Shown piece after piece: positions 36,007 to 45,582 of a stretch of DNA of 64,000 nucleotides. Below the pieces are notes generated by a model that saw nothing but the letters and a program-made list of their open reading frames with translations, was not told the origin of the DNA and ran no database searches. The DNA is from Melghiribacillus thermohalophilus (GTDB lineage Bacteria; Bacillota; Bacilli; Bacillales; Alkalibacillaceae). Position 1 is the first letter of the stretch; each line of letters begins with the position of its first letter. The stretch lies in the NCBI RefSeq assembly GCF_004342905.1, contig NZ_SMAN01000018.1, forward strand, positions 1 to 64,000, in the 5' to 3' direction. The translations under genes and the position numbers were made by a program.

Positions 36007-37200
36007 CTAAAGGGCTAACTGCTTCTGAAACATTTTTGTCAGAAAGATGATTACTAAAGTGATGAGAAGCAGGGCAGCGAAGATGAGATAAATAAAATGA
36101 ACACCAAAATTGGCAGCGAATAAGCCGGTTAACAATGAGGATGTGACTTTAACTGCTGATGCAAGGATCGTTCTGACGCCTATAACTCTTCCAATCATCT
36201 CATGGGATGAACGTAATTGAATATATGTGTGCGAGACGATTAAATGCCCCGTTACAAAGACCCCAAACAGAAATAGCATCAGAACGGCAATGGCCGCATT
36301 ATGATTGATGGAAATGACAATGGATGTGCCCATCATTCCCGCAACGGTACTAATGAACACGCCTTTTGGCTGCTTTTTTAAAATGATCCCCAGTATTAGA
36401 CCAGCTGCTATCCCCCCTGCGGTAAAAGTGATATCAAGGATTGCATAAAAACTTCCCTCTCCTCCTAGTTGGTAAGCCAGTGCAGGTAAGACGGTGATGG
36501 TGAGTTGTAGGCCAAAGCTTCCTAAGACGGATATCAACAGCAATCATTTGAGATCAGGCTTAGATTTAATATATTGGATACCTTCCGCAATCATGGAGCG
36601 ATAAGTATGATGGTTGATCGTTTTTTCAGGATTCGCAACCAATGATATATAACGGAACAGTAGGCCTGTCAGCACAAATGATATACCATTCAGTCCGATG
36701 GTAATGCTTACAGGTAAAATTGTAATCAAGTATCCAGCTAGCCCTGTTCCCAGAATATACCCGACTTGTTCGAGAGAATTGGAAAGTGCCATGATTGATG
36801 GGATTTCTTTTCTGTAAAAGCTGTGCTTAATAAAACGCTGTGAAGCTGGTTTATAAATCGTATAAAGAATTGCCATGATCCATTGAAATAGATACAGTAG
36901 ATAAAGACTGCTGACTTCAAACCAGATGACAAGTGCCAGGATCAAAACGGCAATCCCTCGAAAGAAGTTGACGATGATCGTTAGTCGTTTAGGGTGGATC
37001 AGGTCGGAAAGAGCACCTGCAAATGGTGACAGCCCCATAGATGGCAGATAATAAATAGCAATCATGATCCCAATGGATAAAGGGCTGCCTGTAAGGGTGT
37101 AAATATACCAGTACAAAGCGATTTGCTGCATCCCATCTCCCATATTCGATATCAATTGAGCGTTCGTATACAAAATTTTTCGCATGATTATCCTCTCCAA
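36007..37200 (-). pseudogene. MFS transporter interrupted by one in-frame TGA
   Basis: The minus strand encodes a continuous MFS protein of about 397 codons except for TGA at 36546-36544, between IQYIKSKPDLK and LLLISVLGSFGL; both sides are in the same frame and together give the normal twelve segments. DLIHPKRLTIIV (~74) is the loop motif. One base change (for example CGA or TGG to TGA) suffices to explain it. Reinitiation at the TTG directly after the stop would give a half transporter. True start is ATG 37185 (MRKILYTNAQL, GGAGAGGATAATC upstream) or 37200. Confidence 0.8.
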
Positions 37201-37339
37201 AGGATGAAGGAAAAGGGAAGGCTGGATGCTTTCTCCGTTTCCAGGCTTTTTTATTCACTGAAAAGTATATATAATGTTTAGTGATAAGGAAAATACTTAT
37301 TTTTTATCAAAAATGATAAGTAAAATCAATAGGAGAGTT

Positions 37340-38203
37340 ATGATGAAAATAGAAGATTATCAATTGCTGGTGGCTTTGAATCAAATTGGAACGGTCAGGG
37401 GAGCAGCAAGGGAGTTGTTGATTTCCCAGCCTGCCCTCAGTCAGCGTTTGAAACAGATTGAGGAACAATGGGGAAAGCAGATATTTGTCAGATCACATAA
37501 AAAATTGCTGCTCACACCTGCTGGGGAAGAAATTGTCCGTTTTGCTGAGAAAATCATAAAGGAAGAAGTAAAAGTAAAAGAGAAAGTGGATGCTATGTCA
37601 GATCGAGTGGCAGGCACTCTATCCCTGGGTGTGTCATCCGTGATCGGACAGTATGTGCTTCCGACAATTCTGGAAAGCTTCATAGACACTTATCCTGATG
37701 TCAAAGTGGAACTTCAGACGGGTTTAAGTGAAATGTTCAGAACCTCTTATGAACATTATCACCTTTGTATTGTCAGGGGCGAAAAAATACCGAATTTAAA
37801 TGGTTATGAACTGTTTTCGGATAAGCTGTATCTGGTAGAAAAGAAGAAGGAGGGATCCATCCATGGTGAAAAACCGTTGATTGAGTTTCAAAGTGATCCC
37901 ACCTTTTACTCTACTGTCAATGAATGGTTTATAAACAATAGCAGAAACTCTTCTTTTTCCAGGAAAATCAAAGTGGACCAGATCGAAACCTGTAAACAAT
38001 TGATGTCAAAGGGGCTTGGGATGGCTGTCCTTCCTGAAATAGCTATTAGAGATTTGAAACGGGAAGAGTATCATTTCATTCCTCTCACGATAAATAAAGA
38101 GCAGGTAAGCAGAAAAACATGGGTATGTTTTACAGAAGATGCCCGAAAACTCCCGCAGGTTCAAGCCTTTCTGAATATATTAGAAAGACAGAAGAACCTT
38201 TAG
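37340..38203 (+). CDS. LysR-family regulator
   Basis: 287 aa. N-terminal winged helix (LVALNQIGTVRGAARELLIS QPALSQRLKQIEEQWG, ~residues 8-43) and a LysR substrate domain to the end (VAGTLSLGVSSVIGQYVLPT from ~90). ATG 37340 and ATG 37343 both follow AGGAGAG at 37331-37337; the open frame from 37274 lacks a site. Divergent from the two MFS genes, 140 bases away, so probably their regulator. Confidence 0.9.
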   Translation: MMKIEDYQLLVALNQIGTVRGAARELLISQPALSQRLKQIEEQWGKQIFVRSHKKLLLTPAGEEIVRFAEKIIKEEVKVKEKVDAMSDRVAGTLSLGVSSVIGQYVLPTILESFIDTYPDVKVELQTGLSEMFRTSYEHYHLCIVRGEKIPNLNGYELFSDKLYLVEKKKEGSIHGEKPLIEFQSDPTFYSTVNEWFINNSRNSSFSRKIKVDQIETCKQLMSKGLGMAVLPEIAIRDLKREEYHFIPLTINKEQVSRKTWVCFTEDARKLPQVQAFLNILERQKNL

Positions 38204-38242
38204 TATATAATAAAAGTATAAAAATTTGGAAGGAGCAGTGAC

Positions 38243-38767
38243 ATGAACTTTAAACTGGAAGAAGCTATAGAAGTGCTGGAGCGGACACCGAAATCGCTGG
38301 AATATTTTTTGTCCGGTTTATCTGAAGGGTGGCTGACCTGCAATGAGGGTGAAGGAACATGGAATGCAACAGAAGTGGTCGAACATCTGATTGAGGGGGA
38401 AAAACATAATTGGATTCCGAGAATTGAGACGATCCTGACGGAAGGTGAAAATAAGCCTTTCCCTGAATTCGACCGTTTCAGTCACCTGAAACAGGAGTCA
38501 GCAGCGACTATTGAAGAAAAGCTAAAAGAATTTAGAGCTCTGAGAAAAGAGAACTTATCCAGGCTTAAACCATTCATCACATCTGAATCAACCCTGGAAT
38601 TAACAGGAACCCATCCGGCTTTTGGGACTGTGAAGCTGAGAGAATTGATTTCCACCTGGGCGGTTCATGATTTAACCCATATTTCACAAATTGTGAGGGT
38701 AATGGCCCATAGATATCGCGAAGATGTCGGCCCCTGGAAAGAATATCTGGGGATATTAAAAGAGTAA
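38243..38767 (+). CDS. DinB-family protein
   Basis: 174 aa DinB_2-type four-helix protein: putative metal His in [13 protein letters not shown] (~50) and [22 protein letters not shown] (~140-150). Distantly related to the DinB protein at 33264. ATG 38243 follows AAGGAGCAG. Probably cotranscribed with or just after the lysR gene (39-base gap). Confidence 0.87.
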   Translation: MNFKLEEAIEVLERTPKSLEYFLSGLSEGWLTCNEGEGTWNATEVVEHLIEGEKHNWIPRIETILTEGENKPFPEFDRFSHLKQESAATIEEKLKEFRALRKENLSRLKPFITSESTLELTGTHPAFGTVKLRELISTWAVHDLTHISQIVRVMAHRYREDVGPWKEYLGILKE

Positions 38768-39230
38768 TAGGGCCTGTCTTATGAGAATTCGATCTTTCTC
38801 TATTTTTTTACTATCGGGAGTTTTCTTTTTCCATAAAAAGTCTGTCCATTGACTTTCATGACACAAGTTCTAGAAGGAGAACCATAAATGGTTACGGACA
38901 CTTTATCAAACGCGGCACAAGGGCAGATAGACGGGAAAAGGGTACAGGCCAGGAAATTCAGGAATTTCTTTGGTTATGTGCGGCTAGTTTTTGATTGATC
39001 TATAACTTTTCCTCATGATAGTCATTTTCTACACGGACATGTATACCCTGGTAGGCACATTCCCAAACTTAAGTACATCTTGCTTCGATTTCTTTTTTAT
39101 TTCTTCTTTCAGCTATTTCATTATTCATGTAGGGCAATCTTCCTTCTTCAAAAATACCCGTATTCATACGAATGTTTCAAAACATGAGGGCGGAGTGCTA
39201 CCAGAACCTTTCTGTTGATGAGATGCTATC
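38768..39230. other. Gene-free stretch
   Basis: No supported gene. The 67-codon frame at 39015-39218 is Phe/Ser-rich with no ribosome site and reads like translated A/T-rich filler. Around 38850-38970 lies a phrase with GGACACTTTATCAAACGCGG that loosely resembles the ~51-bp repeat at 5.4 kb. Confidence 0.5.
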
Positions 39231-40001
39231 TCACGGATTGATTACTGTAACAGGAGCAAGTATATCATAAGCATTATCAGGTGCTCCCGGAGAATAACGC
39301 TGATCAAACATTTCAAGCCAGGGGCGGTTATGATCGATTTCATAAGCGTGCTGTTTCAGCCAGTCGTAAATGGAATAATAGGTGCGATCAATAGCTGTCT
39401 TATCCAGAGCGCCACGATGAGTAAAGCGAATATAGCTTCCGCTTTCAACCCTGGTCAGCACCATATCAGATGGGAGGGTTACTTCCTGTTTCACTTCAAA
39501 TGTAACATAGTATGTAAACCCTTCTTCTTTCATCCATGATATTCCAATTTTTGTTTTGGTGTCTCTTATCTGAGAAATTTCATTTACCCGTTTTTTCAGT
39601 TCAATCCACATTTTAGGTACGATTAAATGCATCTCTTCCCGGGCATCATAGGGAGCCTCTACGCAGAAGCCTGCTGCATAGAAACTGTCCAGGTATTCAA
39701 GGTTCCCGAAAACTTTTTGTGCCGATGGTGTATATTGGCGGGGAAGCGCCCCTTGATTGATCAGGCGATAACCACCGTTTACTCCAGGCTCTGAATAAAG
39801 GGGAACCCCCATCTCGATCAACTCCTGCAAGTCCCGCTGGATGGTGCGGTAGGATACTTGAAAATGATCGGCCAGTCTTCTGATGGTAAATTTGGGGTTG
39901 ACATGAATATACATCAGAATCTGAATCATTCTTTTCGACTTTTTCAGTTGGAGCTGCTCCTTTCGAAACAACATTTTAAAAATATGACATGTTTTGTCCA
40001 T
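39231..40001 (-). CDS. HTH_11 regulator with GyrI-like ligand domain
   Basis: Up to 256 aa. An N-terminal DeoR-type helix-turn-helix (FTIRRLADHFQVSYRTIQRDL, typically HTH_11) is followed by a hinge and a GyrI-like effector domain (~residues 120-256). Start uncertain: ATG 40001 and ATG 39974 have no ribosome site, whereas AAAGGAG (complement of 39957-39963) stands nine bases before CTG 39947, which would give MKKSKRMIQIL as in relatives. It diverges from a lone GyrI-like protein gene 47 bases away; the two likely share a ligand and regulation. Confidence 0.85.
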   Translation of the reverse strand: MDKTCHIFKMLFRKEQLQLKKSKRMIQILMYIHVNPKFTIRRLADHFQVSYRTIQRDLQELIEMGVPLYSEPGVNGGYRLINQGALPRQYTPSAQKVFGNLEYLDSFYAAGFCVEAPYDAREEMHLIVPKMWIELKKRVNEISQIRDTKTKIGISWMKEEGFTYYVTFEVKQEVTLPSDMVLTRVESGSYIRFTHRGALDKTAIDRTYYSIYDWLKQHAYEIDHNRPWLEMFDQRYSPGAPDNAYDILAPVTVINP

Positions 40002-40048
40002 ATTCTATGGTATAAAGAAGATAATCACAACGAAAAGAGGGAAATCAT

Positions 40049-40522
40049 ATGAATATCGTCAAAAAAGATTCGATTATGGTTATGGGGTATGGATGGTCGG
40101 GATCCTATCAGGCAGCTGAAAGAGGAGAAGTTCAAAAGGTATGGGCACGTTTTTTAGAAGATATCAGAAAAATCTCGTACTCGACCGATAAACCCAGAGT
40201 CATCTGTCCTTTCCATGACCGGGAAACGGAATTCACTTATTATATCGGTCTTGAAGTTGGAGATACGGAATTATCCGAGCTGCCGCCGGAGATGACAAAA
40301 ATACACATCCCGGCCAGGGAGTATGCAACTTTTACCCATAGTGGACCGGTGGAAAAAGTATTTGAAACCTATAAACAGGCCTACCGTGAATTGGAGAACA
40401 AGGGAATTCAATTGCTTCACGACACATTGAAGCTGGAAGTTTACAGCATGGAACAGGCTGAACAAATAACGTCTGCTACAGAATTAACATTTGAGATTAA
40501 TCTTCCTGTAAAAACCCTATAA
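40049..40522 (+). CDS. GyrI-like small-molecule-binding protein
   Basis: 157 aa single GyrI/SbmC-like domain without a DNA-binding part (MVMGYGWSGSYQAAERGEVQKVWARFLEDI... to LTFEINLPV). Stand-alone members bind or hydrolyse small cationic or aromatic compounds. ATG 40049 follows AGAGGG. Divergent from the regulator with a similar ligand domain. Confidence 0.85.
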   Translation: MNIVKKDSIMVMGYGWSGSYQAAERGEVQKVWARFLEDIRKISYSTDKPRVICPFHDRETEFTYYIGLEVGDTELSELPPEMTKIHIPAREYATFTHSGPVEKVFETYKQAYRELENKGIQLLHDTLKLEVYSMEQAEQITSATELTFEINLPVKTL

Positions 40523-40542
40523 TTTATATGGAGGTTTTTGAA

Positions 40543-40635
40543 ATGGGAAATGGTGCTTTTGTTGCCATGTTTACGGTTTTTGTAGGTGCATTTGTGTGTA
40601 TCCTTGCGGCAATGAACGTACGTAAACGAAAGTGA
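40543..40635 (+). CDS. 30-aa single-helix membrane peptide
   Basis: MGNGAFVAMFTVFVGAFVCI (residues 1-20) forms one membrane helix; the tail NVRKRK is basic, so it would sit inside the membrane with its C-terminus in the cytoplasm. TGGAGG at 40529-40534 lies eight bases before ATG 40543. It is followed directly by a strong terminator, which supports a real last gene of the GyrI-like operon. Confidence 0.65.
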   Translation: MGNGAFVAMFTVFVGAFVCILAAMNVRKRK

Positions 40636-40643
40636 TTCATGTG

Positions 40644-40677
40644 AAACAGGATGCCCGCAGGCCCGGGCATCCTGTTT
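40644..40677. terminator. Strong terminator between convergent operons
   Basis: AAACAGGATGCCCG at 40644-40657 pairs perfectly with CGGGCATCCTGTTT at 40664-40677, loop of six bases. Confidence 0.85.
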
Positions 40678-40780
40678 AGTGACTGTGATTCTTTGTTTTG
40701 ATTTTAAACCCGCAGCCGCACCGGGTTGAATGCTTGAGCACCTTTACTGTGCGTTTGCACGTCGGACAAATCATGATCAT
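40676..40780 (-). CDS. 34-aa zinc-ribbon peptide coupled to hemH
   Basis: The minus-strand frame from ATG 40780 reads [20 protein letters not shown] and then [14 protein letters not shown]. Its four Cys (CPTC...CGC) form a plausible treble-clef or ribbon knuckle. Its start overlaps the hemH stop as ATGA, an arrangement typical of coupled translation, and it ends at the terminator. I know no function; a metal- or RNA-binding role is conceivable. Confidence 0.6.
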   Translation of the reverse strand: MIMICPTCKRTVKVLKHSTRCGCGFKIKTKNHSH

Positions 40781-41724
40781 CCACTCACTTTGCTTGTTTT
40801 GGATTGCCCTGCCCGCCTGAACACTGCGTTTGCCAGTGCTTTTATAAATTGGGGGTCGGTATTCGGCATTGGCGGTCGATCGTAACGGGCGTTCAGTTCA
40901 TCGGTAACCGCTTTACATTCAATATCATTATCATACAGGACTTCTAAATGATCGGCTACAAACCCAACGGGAGCATAAATAAAAGACCGATAGCCTTTAC
41001 AAAATAACTCACGGGTTAAATCCTGTACATCAGGTCTCAGCCAGGGTTCGGGGGTATTGCCTTCGCTTTGCCAGCCAATGTGATAGGGAACAGGATCAAT
41101 GTTTTCAGCGATCAGTCTGGCTGTTTCCTCAAGCTGAACGGGATAGGGATCGTTCAACTGTTTGATTTTTTCTGGTAAGCTATGGGCTGAGAAGATGATG
41201 GTTGTTTGTTTTTTTTCGGATTCGGTCATTTCTTTCAAGATGTCCTGAATATGTTTCGCCCAATATTGAATAAGAAGGGGTTCATCATACCAGCTGTCTA
41301 TGGTATAAATGATAGGACCACCAATTCGTCTGGACTCGTTAATGGCCCGTCTGTTGTAAATCTCTGCACTGTATGTGGAGTAGTGAGGGGCAAGAACAAT
41401 ACTGACAGCCTCTCTTATCCCATCTTTTTTCATTTGCTGGACGGCGTCTTCAATGAATGGATCGATATGTTTGAGACCTAAATACATTTTAAACGTTATC
41501 TCATGTTGTGCGGTATTGATCGCTTTTTCGATAGCTTCGGCCTGTTTTTGCGTGATTGCTGCCAGCGGCGAAATACCTCCAATGGCTTCATAACGTTTTC
41601 TAAGATCTTCTACAAGTTCTGGGGACGGCGTTTTTCCGTGACGAATATGTGTGTAATAGGGAAGAAGATCGTCTTCTGAGTATGGTGTTCCGTAAGCCAT
41701 CACTAATAATCCCATCTGTTTCAA
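40777..41724 (-). CDS. hemH: Ferrochelatase (coproporphyrin type, CpfC/HemH)
   Basis: 315 aa. Firmicute ferrochelatases insert iron into coproporphyrin III in the last-but-one heme step. Signatures are [20 protein letters not shown] (~9-28, GTP/ThrHis region), [12 protein letters not shown] (catalytic His, ~183) and [16 protein letters not shown] (Glu, ~260). TTG 41724 with GGGGTGAT as site overlaps the regulator gene by the four bases TTGA; ATG 41715 is the alternative. Located directly behind a PerR-like gene, linking heme supply to peroxide or iron status. Confidence 0.94.
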   Translation of the reverse strand: MKQMGLLVMAYGTPYSEDDLLPYYTHIRHGKTPSPELVEDLRKRYEAIGGISPLAAITQKQAEAIEKAINTAQHEITFKMYLGLKHIDPFIEDAVQQMKKDGIREAVSIVLAPHYSTYSAEIYNRRAINESRRIGGPIIYTIDSWYDEPLLIQYWAKHIQDILKEMTESEKKQTTIIFSAHSLPEKIKQLNDPYPVQLEETARLIAENIDPVPYHIGWQSEGNTPEPWLRPDVQDLTRELFCKGYRSFIYAPVGFVADHLEVLYDNDIECKAVTDELNARYDRPPMPNTDPQFIKALANAVFRRAGQSKTSKVSG

Positions 41725-42164
41725 GAAGAATCACCCCGGTTAGACGTTTTGCATGTTTGACAAAGGCCATAAATCTGAAGGTTATGCCCCTTAATTTGGA
41801 AATGAGAAAGCTGGTTGGCCAGTTCTTCAATTTCTTTTAAATGTGGATATTGAAAATCCACAACAGTCCCGCAAGACTCACAAATGACATGATAATGGCC
41901 CGCATCTTTCCACTCATATCTGGACAGTCCTTCTCCAAAAGGAAGTTCGTTGATGACACCATAATCGGTTAATAATTTTAAATTATTGTAGACCGTTGTT
42001 AAACTAAGGCCAGGCACATGGTCCTTTAAAGCTTTATAAATTTCTTCAGCAGAGGGATGTCCCCGATTTTCTTCAAGATAGCGCAAAATTTCAATGCGCT
42101 GCTGAGTGAGACGGAGCCCCATACGGGAAAGAGTTTGAAGGGTATCATTTAATGTTTTCACCAT
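41721..42164 (-). CDS. Fur-family regulator, PerR-like
   Basis: 147 aa. Winged helix at ~10-85 ([45 protein letters not shown]), then a dimerisation domain. Structural zinc pairs CESCG and CQTC are present. The PerR-type regulatory ligands His37 (GHPS), His91/93 (GHYH) and Asp104 (VVDFQYP) are conserved, but Asp85 of B. subtilis PerR is Glu here (LSRYEW). It should sense peroxide or metal and probably controls its own operon with hemH, and perhaps katG. ATG 42164 follows AAGGGTG. Confidence 0.88.
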   Translation of the reverse strand: MVKTLNDTLQTLSRMGLRLTQQRIEILRYLEENRGHPSAEEIYKALKDHVPGLSLTTVYNNLKLLTDYGVINELPFGEGLSRYEWKDAGHYHVICESCGTVVDFQYPHLKEIEELANQLSHFQIKGHNLQIYGLCQTCKTSNRGDSS

Positions 42165-42167
42165 CAC

Positions 42168-42872
42168 ACACCCTTTTTAAAAGTTTTCATTTCAAGAAGA
42201 TCAAAAGGTCGAATCTTCTCGATATCCTCAAAATCGTGTGTTTCATTGGGTATTCGGGGAATCGGGCACACGGTTTCGCACCCGATTTTTTGCTATGTCC
42301 AGCACCCTCCGAATGCCCTGCGATGGGGGAAAGATAAAATATAACTCATTTCGTGAGAACAGATTGAGAATCTGTTCTTACTATAAATAGGCTCGAAATA
42401 GACGGTTCTGTATGCAAGAAGTCCAAACAGAACCAAAGCTCAACAATCGATACGAGTCTCAAGGTTGTGTGGAAAGATCACCATGATCATAAGGTACACG
42501 TTCAGCCACATGTATAGGCTCACCGTTTCAGTATGATTATTATTATCACTTACATAAATGAGAACAATAATGCATATCTGGAGTGTGATCTCCCGGGAAA
42601 AAGCGTATGAATCCCTACAATTAAGTGCCTTTACTACCTATTATATAGATTCCGTAATAAAAATGAATATCTAATTAAAATTATTTTAAATACAAAACAT
42701 GTTTAACATGCTGATCAGCCGATATTTCTGCCAAACAACCTGGCTGAGTTCACGGGACTATAAAAAAGGTCAGGAGGGAAAAAGCGTCTGATTGGTTTTC
42801 CATTATTTTTTACATATTCTTTTATATGGACGGCAAACTATAGAAGAAAAAAATTCATAAGGAGGTGAGTTG
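42168..42872. other. 705-bp region without intact gene
   Basis: AGAACAGATT (42357-42366) and AATCTGTTCT (42370-42379) form a perfect 10-bp hairpin with a 3-base loop. The stretch 42470-42530 translates in one frame to VVWKDHHDHKVHVQPHV, which looks like a worn fragment of a His-rich protein, without start or continuation. The last 90 bases are promoter-type sequence of the next gene. Nothing else is recognisable. Confidence 0.45.
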
Positions 42873-43226
42873 ATGAAACGGCTGACCATTTTATGTATTA
42901 CTTTTATGACTGTATGGTTGCTTGCAGCTGTGACTCCTGCAAGTGCAGAAAATGAAGAAGAGGATGTAAAAACCGAAGATGTCACACTGACGGATGAGCA
43001 AAAAAAGGAACTGGATGCCATGTATCAGGAGTATTTTGCGGTGCACAAAGATATTATTAACAAGTACGTCGAATTCGGTATCATGGACCAGGAAAAAGCG
43101 GAGAAGAAAATTTCTTTTTTGGACAAGCACTACGAGAAGCTAAAAGAAAACGGTTTTGTGATGAAATGGGATGACAAAAAACATAAAAAATTTCGTGATC
43201 AGGACAAAAAAACATCTGATGAATAG
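42873..43226 (+). CDS. Secreted DUF2680-type protein
   Basis: 117 aa. Signal peptide at residues 1-26 (KRLTILCITFMTVWLLAAVTPASA). The mature part is highly charged with TLTDEQKKELDAMYQEYFAVH and FGIMDQEKAEKKISFLDKHY, the DUF2680 pattern of exported helical proteins. Function unknown. AAGGAGGTGAG precedes ATG 42873; TTG 42870 would be three bases earlier. Confidence 0.85.
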   Translation: MKRLTILCITFMTVWLLAAVTPASAENEEEDVKTEDVTLTDEQKKELDAMYQEYFAVHKDIINKYVEFGIMDQEKAEKKISFLDKHYEKLKENGFVMKWDDKKHKKFRDQDKKTSDE

Positions 43227-43229
43227 GGT

Positions 43230-43265
43230 GAAAAACCGGGATGAGGACCCGGTTTTTCCATTTTT
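43230..43265 (+). terminator. Terminator of the DUF2680 gene
   Basis: GAAAAACCGGG at 43230-43240 pairs perfectly with CCCGGTTTTTC at 43248-43258, followed by TTTTTTT. Confidence 0.9.
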
Positions 43266-43368
43266 TTGATAAATAAATTGCCCCCCAGATGTTTCCAATG
43301 GTACCAGCAACATTTTTATTGCCAGACGTTGAGACTGTAAGTATAATTAGCTTGCCAAACTATAGGAA

Positions 43369-44472
43369 ATGGGGAATGAAGGATTGAAACAGCGAGTTCT
43401 TTTTCTTTATAACTGGGTTCCGGATCATGAACGCACTTCCCGTTTTCATGAATGTGCAAAGATGGATACGGTGAAACGAATTACACAGGCCCTCACTGAT
43501 TTTGAAATGGATGTGGTTCCGGTTAATCTCTTTAACCCTGCTCAATTAGAAGAGGTTATTCAGTCAAACGCACCACTGGATATAGCTTTTGTCATTGCTG
43601 AGGGCTTTCTGGATCATCCGGAGTCCCTTTATGACGGCTCTGGGCCTTTAGAGATACGGGCTATTCTTGAATCCCATCGGATTGCTTACACTCATTCAGG
43701 TGTGGAAACCATGGAGGCATGTCGGAACAAAGATTTGACCTATGAGGCTTTATCCAGGAGCGGGATTGCTATTCCCCGATTTTATGCTTTTTCCGGCAGA
43801 GAAGAACGTCAGGATATTTTGAGGGCTGAACAGGCTGTAGGTTATCCGATGTTTGTAAAGCCCGCTGGCGGGGGAGGAAGCATAGGGGTTGACCCTCAAT
43901 CAGTAGTCTACCATCGTGAACAGTTTTTGAACAAAGTTTCACAGCTACGGAAACTGATCGGGGACCAGCCAATCATTGCGGAAACCTATTTATCTGGAAG
44001 GGAATATACTGCTGGTGTAATTGGCAACGGAATCCCATATGTGTTTCCTATTATCGCATTTCCTGAATATTTCTCTGTACGAAGCCAGAAGGTCAAGTCA
44101 GTAGAATATCAGAACAGAAACGAATTTGAGTTATTGGAAATGTCAGATCCAAAGGGAATCATAATCAGAGAAGCAGCTGTTCAAGTGTTTCAGGCACTTG
44201 GGGCACGGGATCTCATCCGTATTGATTTAAAGGAAGATGATCATGGAAATGTATATGTGATTGATGTAAATGGAACTCCATCGCTGGCAACGAAAGGTTC
44301 ATTAGCATACATGGCAGAAAGGTTGACTATTTCCCATTCCGAGCTGGTCGGATTCTTATTGTATGTTACGATGACTCGCGAAGGTTTATGGATTCCTCCT
44401 ATTTTGCAGGAAACAGGGAAAAAGGTTATCAGCATGCTTCAAAATGGCATAGATGGCGACCGGGTTGCATAA
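43369..44472 (+). CDS. ATP-grasp ligase of the D-Ala-D-Ala ligase superfamily
   Basis: 367 aa. A pre-ATP-grasp domain (~1-110), then ATP-binding FVKPAGGGGSIGVDPQSVVY (Gly-rich loop, ~165), LSGREYTAGVIGNG and the metal site RIDLKEDDHGNVYVIDVNGTPSLA (D..E replaced by D...D.N, ~285-305). The family joins an amino acid or peptide carboxylate to an amine; the true MurF-partner Ddl is usually more conserved, so this may be a secondary-metabolite or peptide ligase. Start at ATG 43369 or TTG 43384; both have weak G-rich sites. Confidence 0.85.
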   Translation: MGNEGLKQRVLFLYNWVPDHERTSRFHECAKMDTVKRITQALTDFEMDVVPVNLFNPAQLEEVIQSNAPLDIAFVIAEGFLDHPESLYDGSGPLEIRAILESHRIAYTHSGVETMEACRNKDLTYEALSRSGIAIPRFYAFSGREERQDILRAEQAVGYPMFVKPAGGGGSIGVDPQSVVYHREQFLNKVSQLRKLIGDQPIIAETYLSGREYTAGVIGNGIPYVFPIIAFPEYFSVRSQKVKSVEYQNRNEFELLEMSDPKGIIIREAAVQVFQALGARDLIRIDLKEDDHGNVYVIDVNGTPSLATKGSLAYMAERLTISHSELVGFLLYVTMTREGLWIPPILQETGKKVISMLQNGIDGDRVA

Positions 44473-44481
44473 CTTTTCTGG

Positions 44482-44515
44482 ATACCACAGTAAATGGGCT
44501 GTGGTATTATTTTGT
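44482..44515 (+). terminator. Terminator of the ATP-grasp gene
   Basis: ATACCACAG at 44482-44490 pairs with CTGTGGTAT at 44499-44507, followed by a T-rich tail. Confidence 0.85.
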
Positions 44516-44716
44516 TTGTACCTTAAGATTAGAGTGACCACCCAAAGGTGCGAGCTACCTTTTCGCTAATCGCCCAGGAATATATGCTGATTATCCAGTG
44601 AATGAATTGACAGAGAACTCTAACCAGAAAACAGTTCCAGGATGAAGGGTAGGAGCACTCGATTTCTATAAGGTTTTCTCTCAGTATTGACACAGATGAA
44701 GATAAATATCTATAAT

Positions 44717-44731
44717 TGAAAATGAATTTCA
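44717..44731 (+). promoter_or_regulatory. Fur box before the FhuF-like gene
   Basis: TGAAAATGAATTTCA fits the Bacillus Fur 7-1-7 pattern TGAWAWTnAWTWTCA at all fixed positions, 22 bases before the TTG start. Iron repression is therefore likely. Confidence 0.65.
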
Positions 44732-44753
44732 TTATCGCCATGAGGTGTTAAAC

Positions 44754-45521
44754 TTGATTACCATTCTTCAAACGTGTATTCAAAATAATTTTCCCGTCGT
44801 TCTGGAAACTGACCATCAAAAGCCTGTGATTCAAGGCGAATGCTTGTTGGATCAATCAGAACTGTACCGGGTGTTGCAAGATGTTCAAGATTCTTTAAAG
44901 GCTACTACGTTTTTTGCAGCAGGGTCATTGTTTGGAAAGCGCTATGCCGGTTTATCAGGTATCGTGTTTTTTCTTTTAACTCATCAAACATCCATGCTGG
45001 ACGTATCACTGAACAATATTCAATTGCAATTTGATGGAAAGCAATTAAACTTCCATTTTAAAGATTCGAGGGCTTATACAATAACAACCCGAAAGCAGCA
45101 TGAGGACGCTATCAAACGCATACTGGAGGAAAATATAACACCAGTTTTTCAATCCATTGCAGACGTCAGCGGCATTCCTGTGCAGACGCTCTGGTCACAC
45201 ATGGCTTTTAAGTTATACCAGATCAAACATAGTCTAATGGGACAGACACTGGACCATTCCATAAAGAAGGCCATGGAAGAGGATTATGTTTTTTTGACCA
45301 AAGAAGCGAATCCGACGTGGTTTGGCTTGGACCGCAACCCTTTAGATATCGAATTTGTTCCTATTCCCCATGCCTATGACGATGATAAAAAGACCATTCA
45401 GCGCCATCGCTGCTGTTTTCATTACTTGACCGAAGGAGGACGTTGTTGCTATACGTGTCCTTCCATGAGTGATGTGGAGCGAGAGGAGAGACGAAAAGAA
45501 TTAAAACGGAAACAAGTTTAA
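44754..45521 (+). CDS. FhuF-like ferric-siderophore reductase
   Basis: 255 aa. The C-terminal HRCCFHYLTEGGRCCYTCPSM gives the Cys-Cys...Cys-x2-Cys set of FhuF-type [2Fe-2S] proteins, which reduce ferric siderophores in the cytoplasm to release iron. The body (~20-200) is the FhuF/IucA-like region. TTG 44754 is preceded by GAGGTG at 44742-44747; a Fur box overlaps the promoter region. A siderophore importer lies 4 kb away on the other strand. Confidence 0.8.
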   Translation: MITILQTCIQNNFPVVLETDHQKPVIQGECLLDQSELYRVLQDVQDSLKATTFFAAGSLFGKRYAGLSGIVFFLLTHQTSMLDVSLNNIQLQFDGKQLNFHFKDSRAYTITTRKQHEDAIKRILEENITPVFQSIADVSGIPVQTLWSHMAFKLYQIKHSLMGQTLDHSIKKAMEEDYVFLTKEANPTWFGLDRNPLDIEFVPIPHAYDDDKKTIQRHRCCFHYLTEGGRCCYTCPSMSDVEREERRKELKRKQV

Positions 45522-45582
45522 GAAGCTTAGCATTTACTTTTCAGTTCATCATTGTTATAGTAGTCATTGACAACTGTATATA

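Noticed and set aside
39015-39218. 67-codon Phe/Ser-rich frame
   Set aside because: No start signal; poly-pyrimidine stretch translated by chance.
42470-42530. His-rich fragment VVWKDHHDHKVHVQPHV
   Set aside because: Suggestive, but no start, stop context or neighbouring frame to support a gene; mentioned only in the gap entry.
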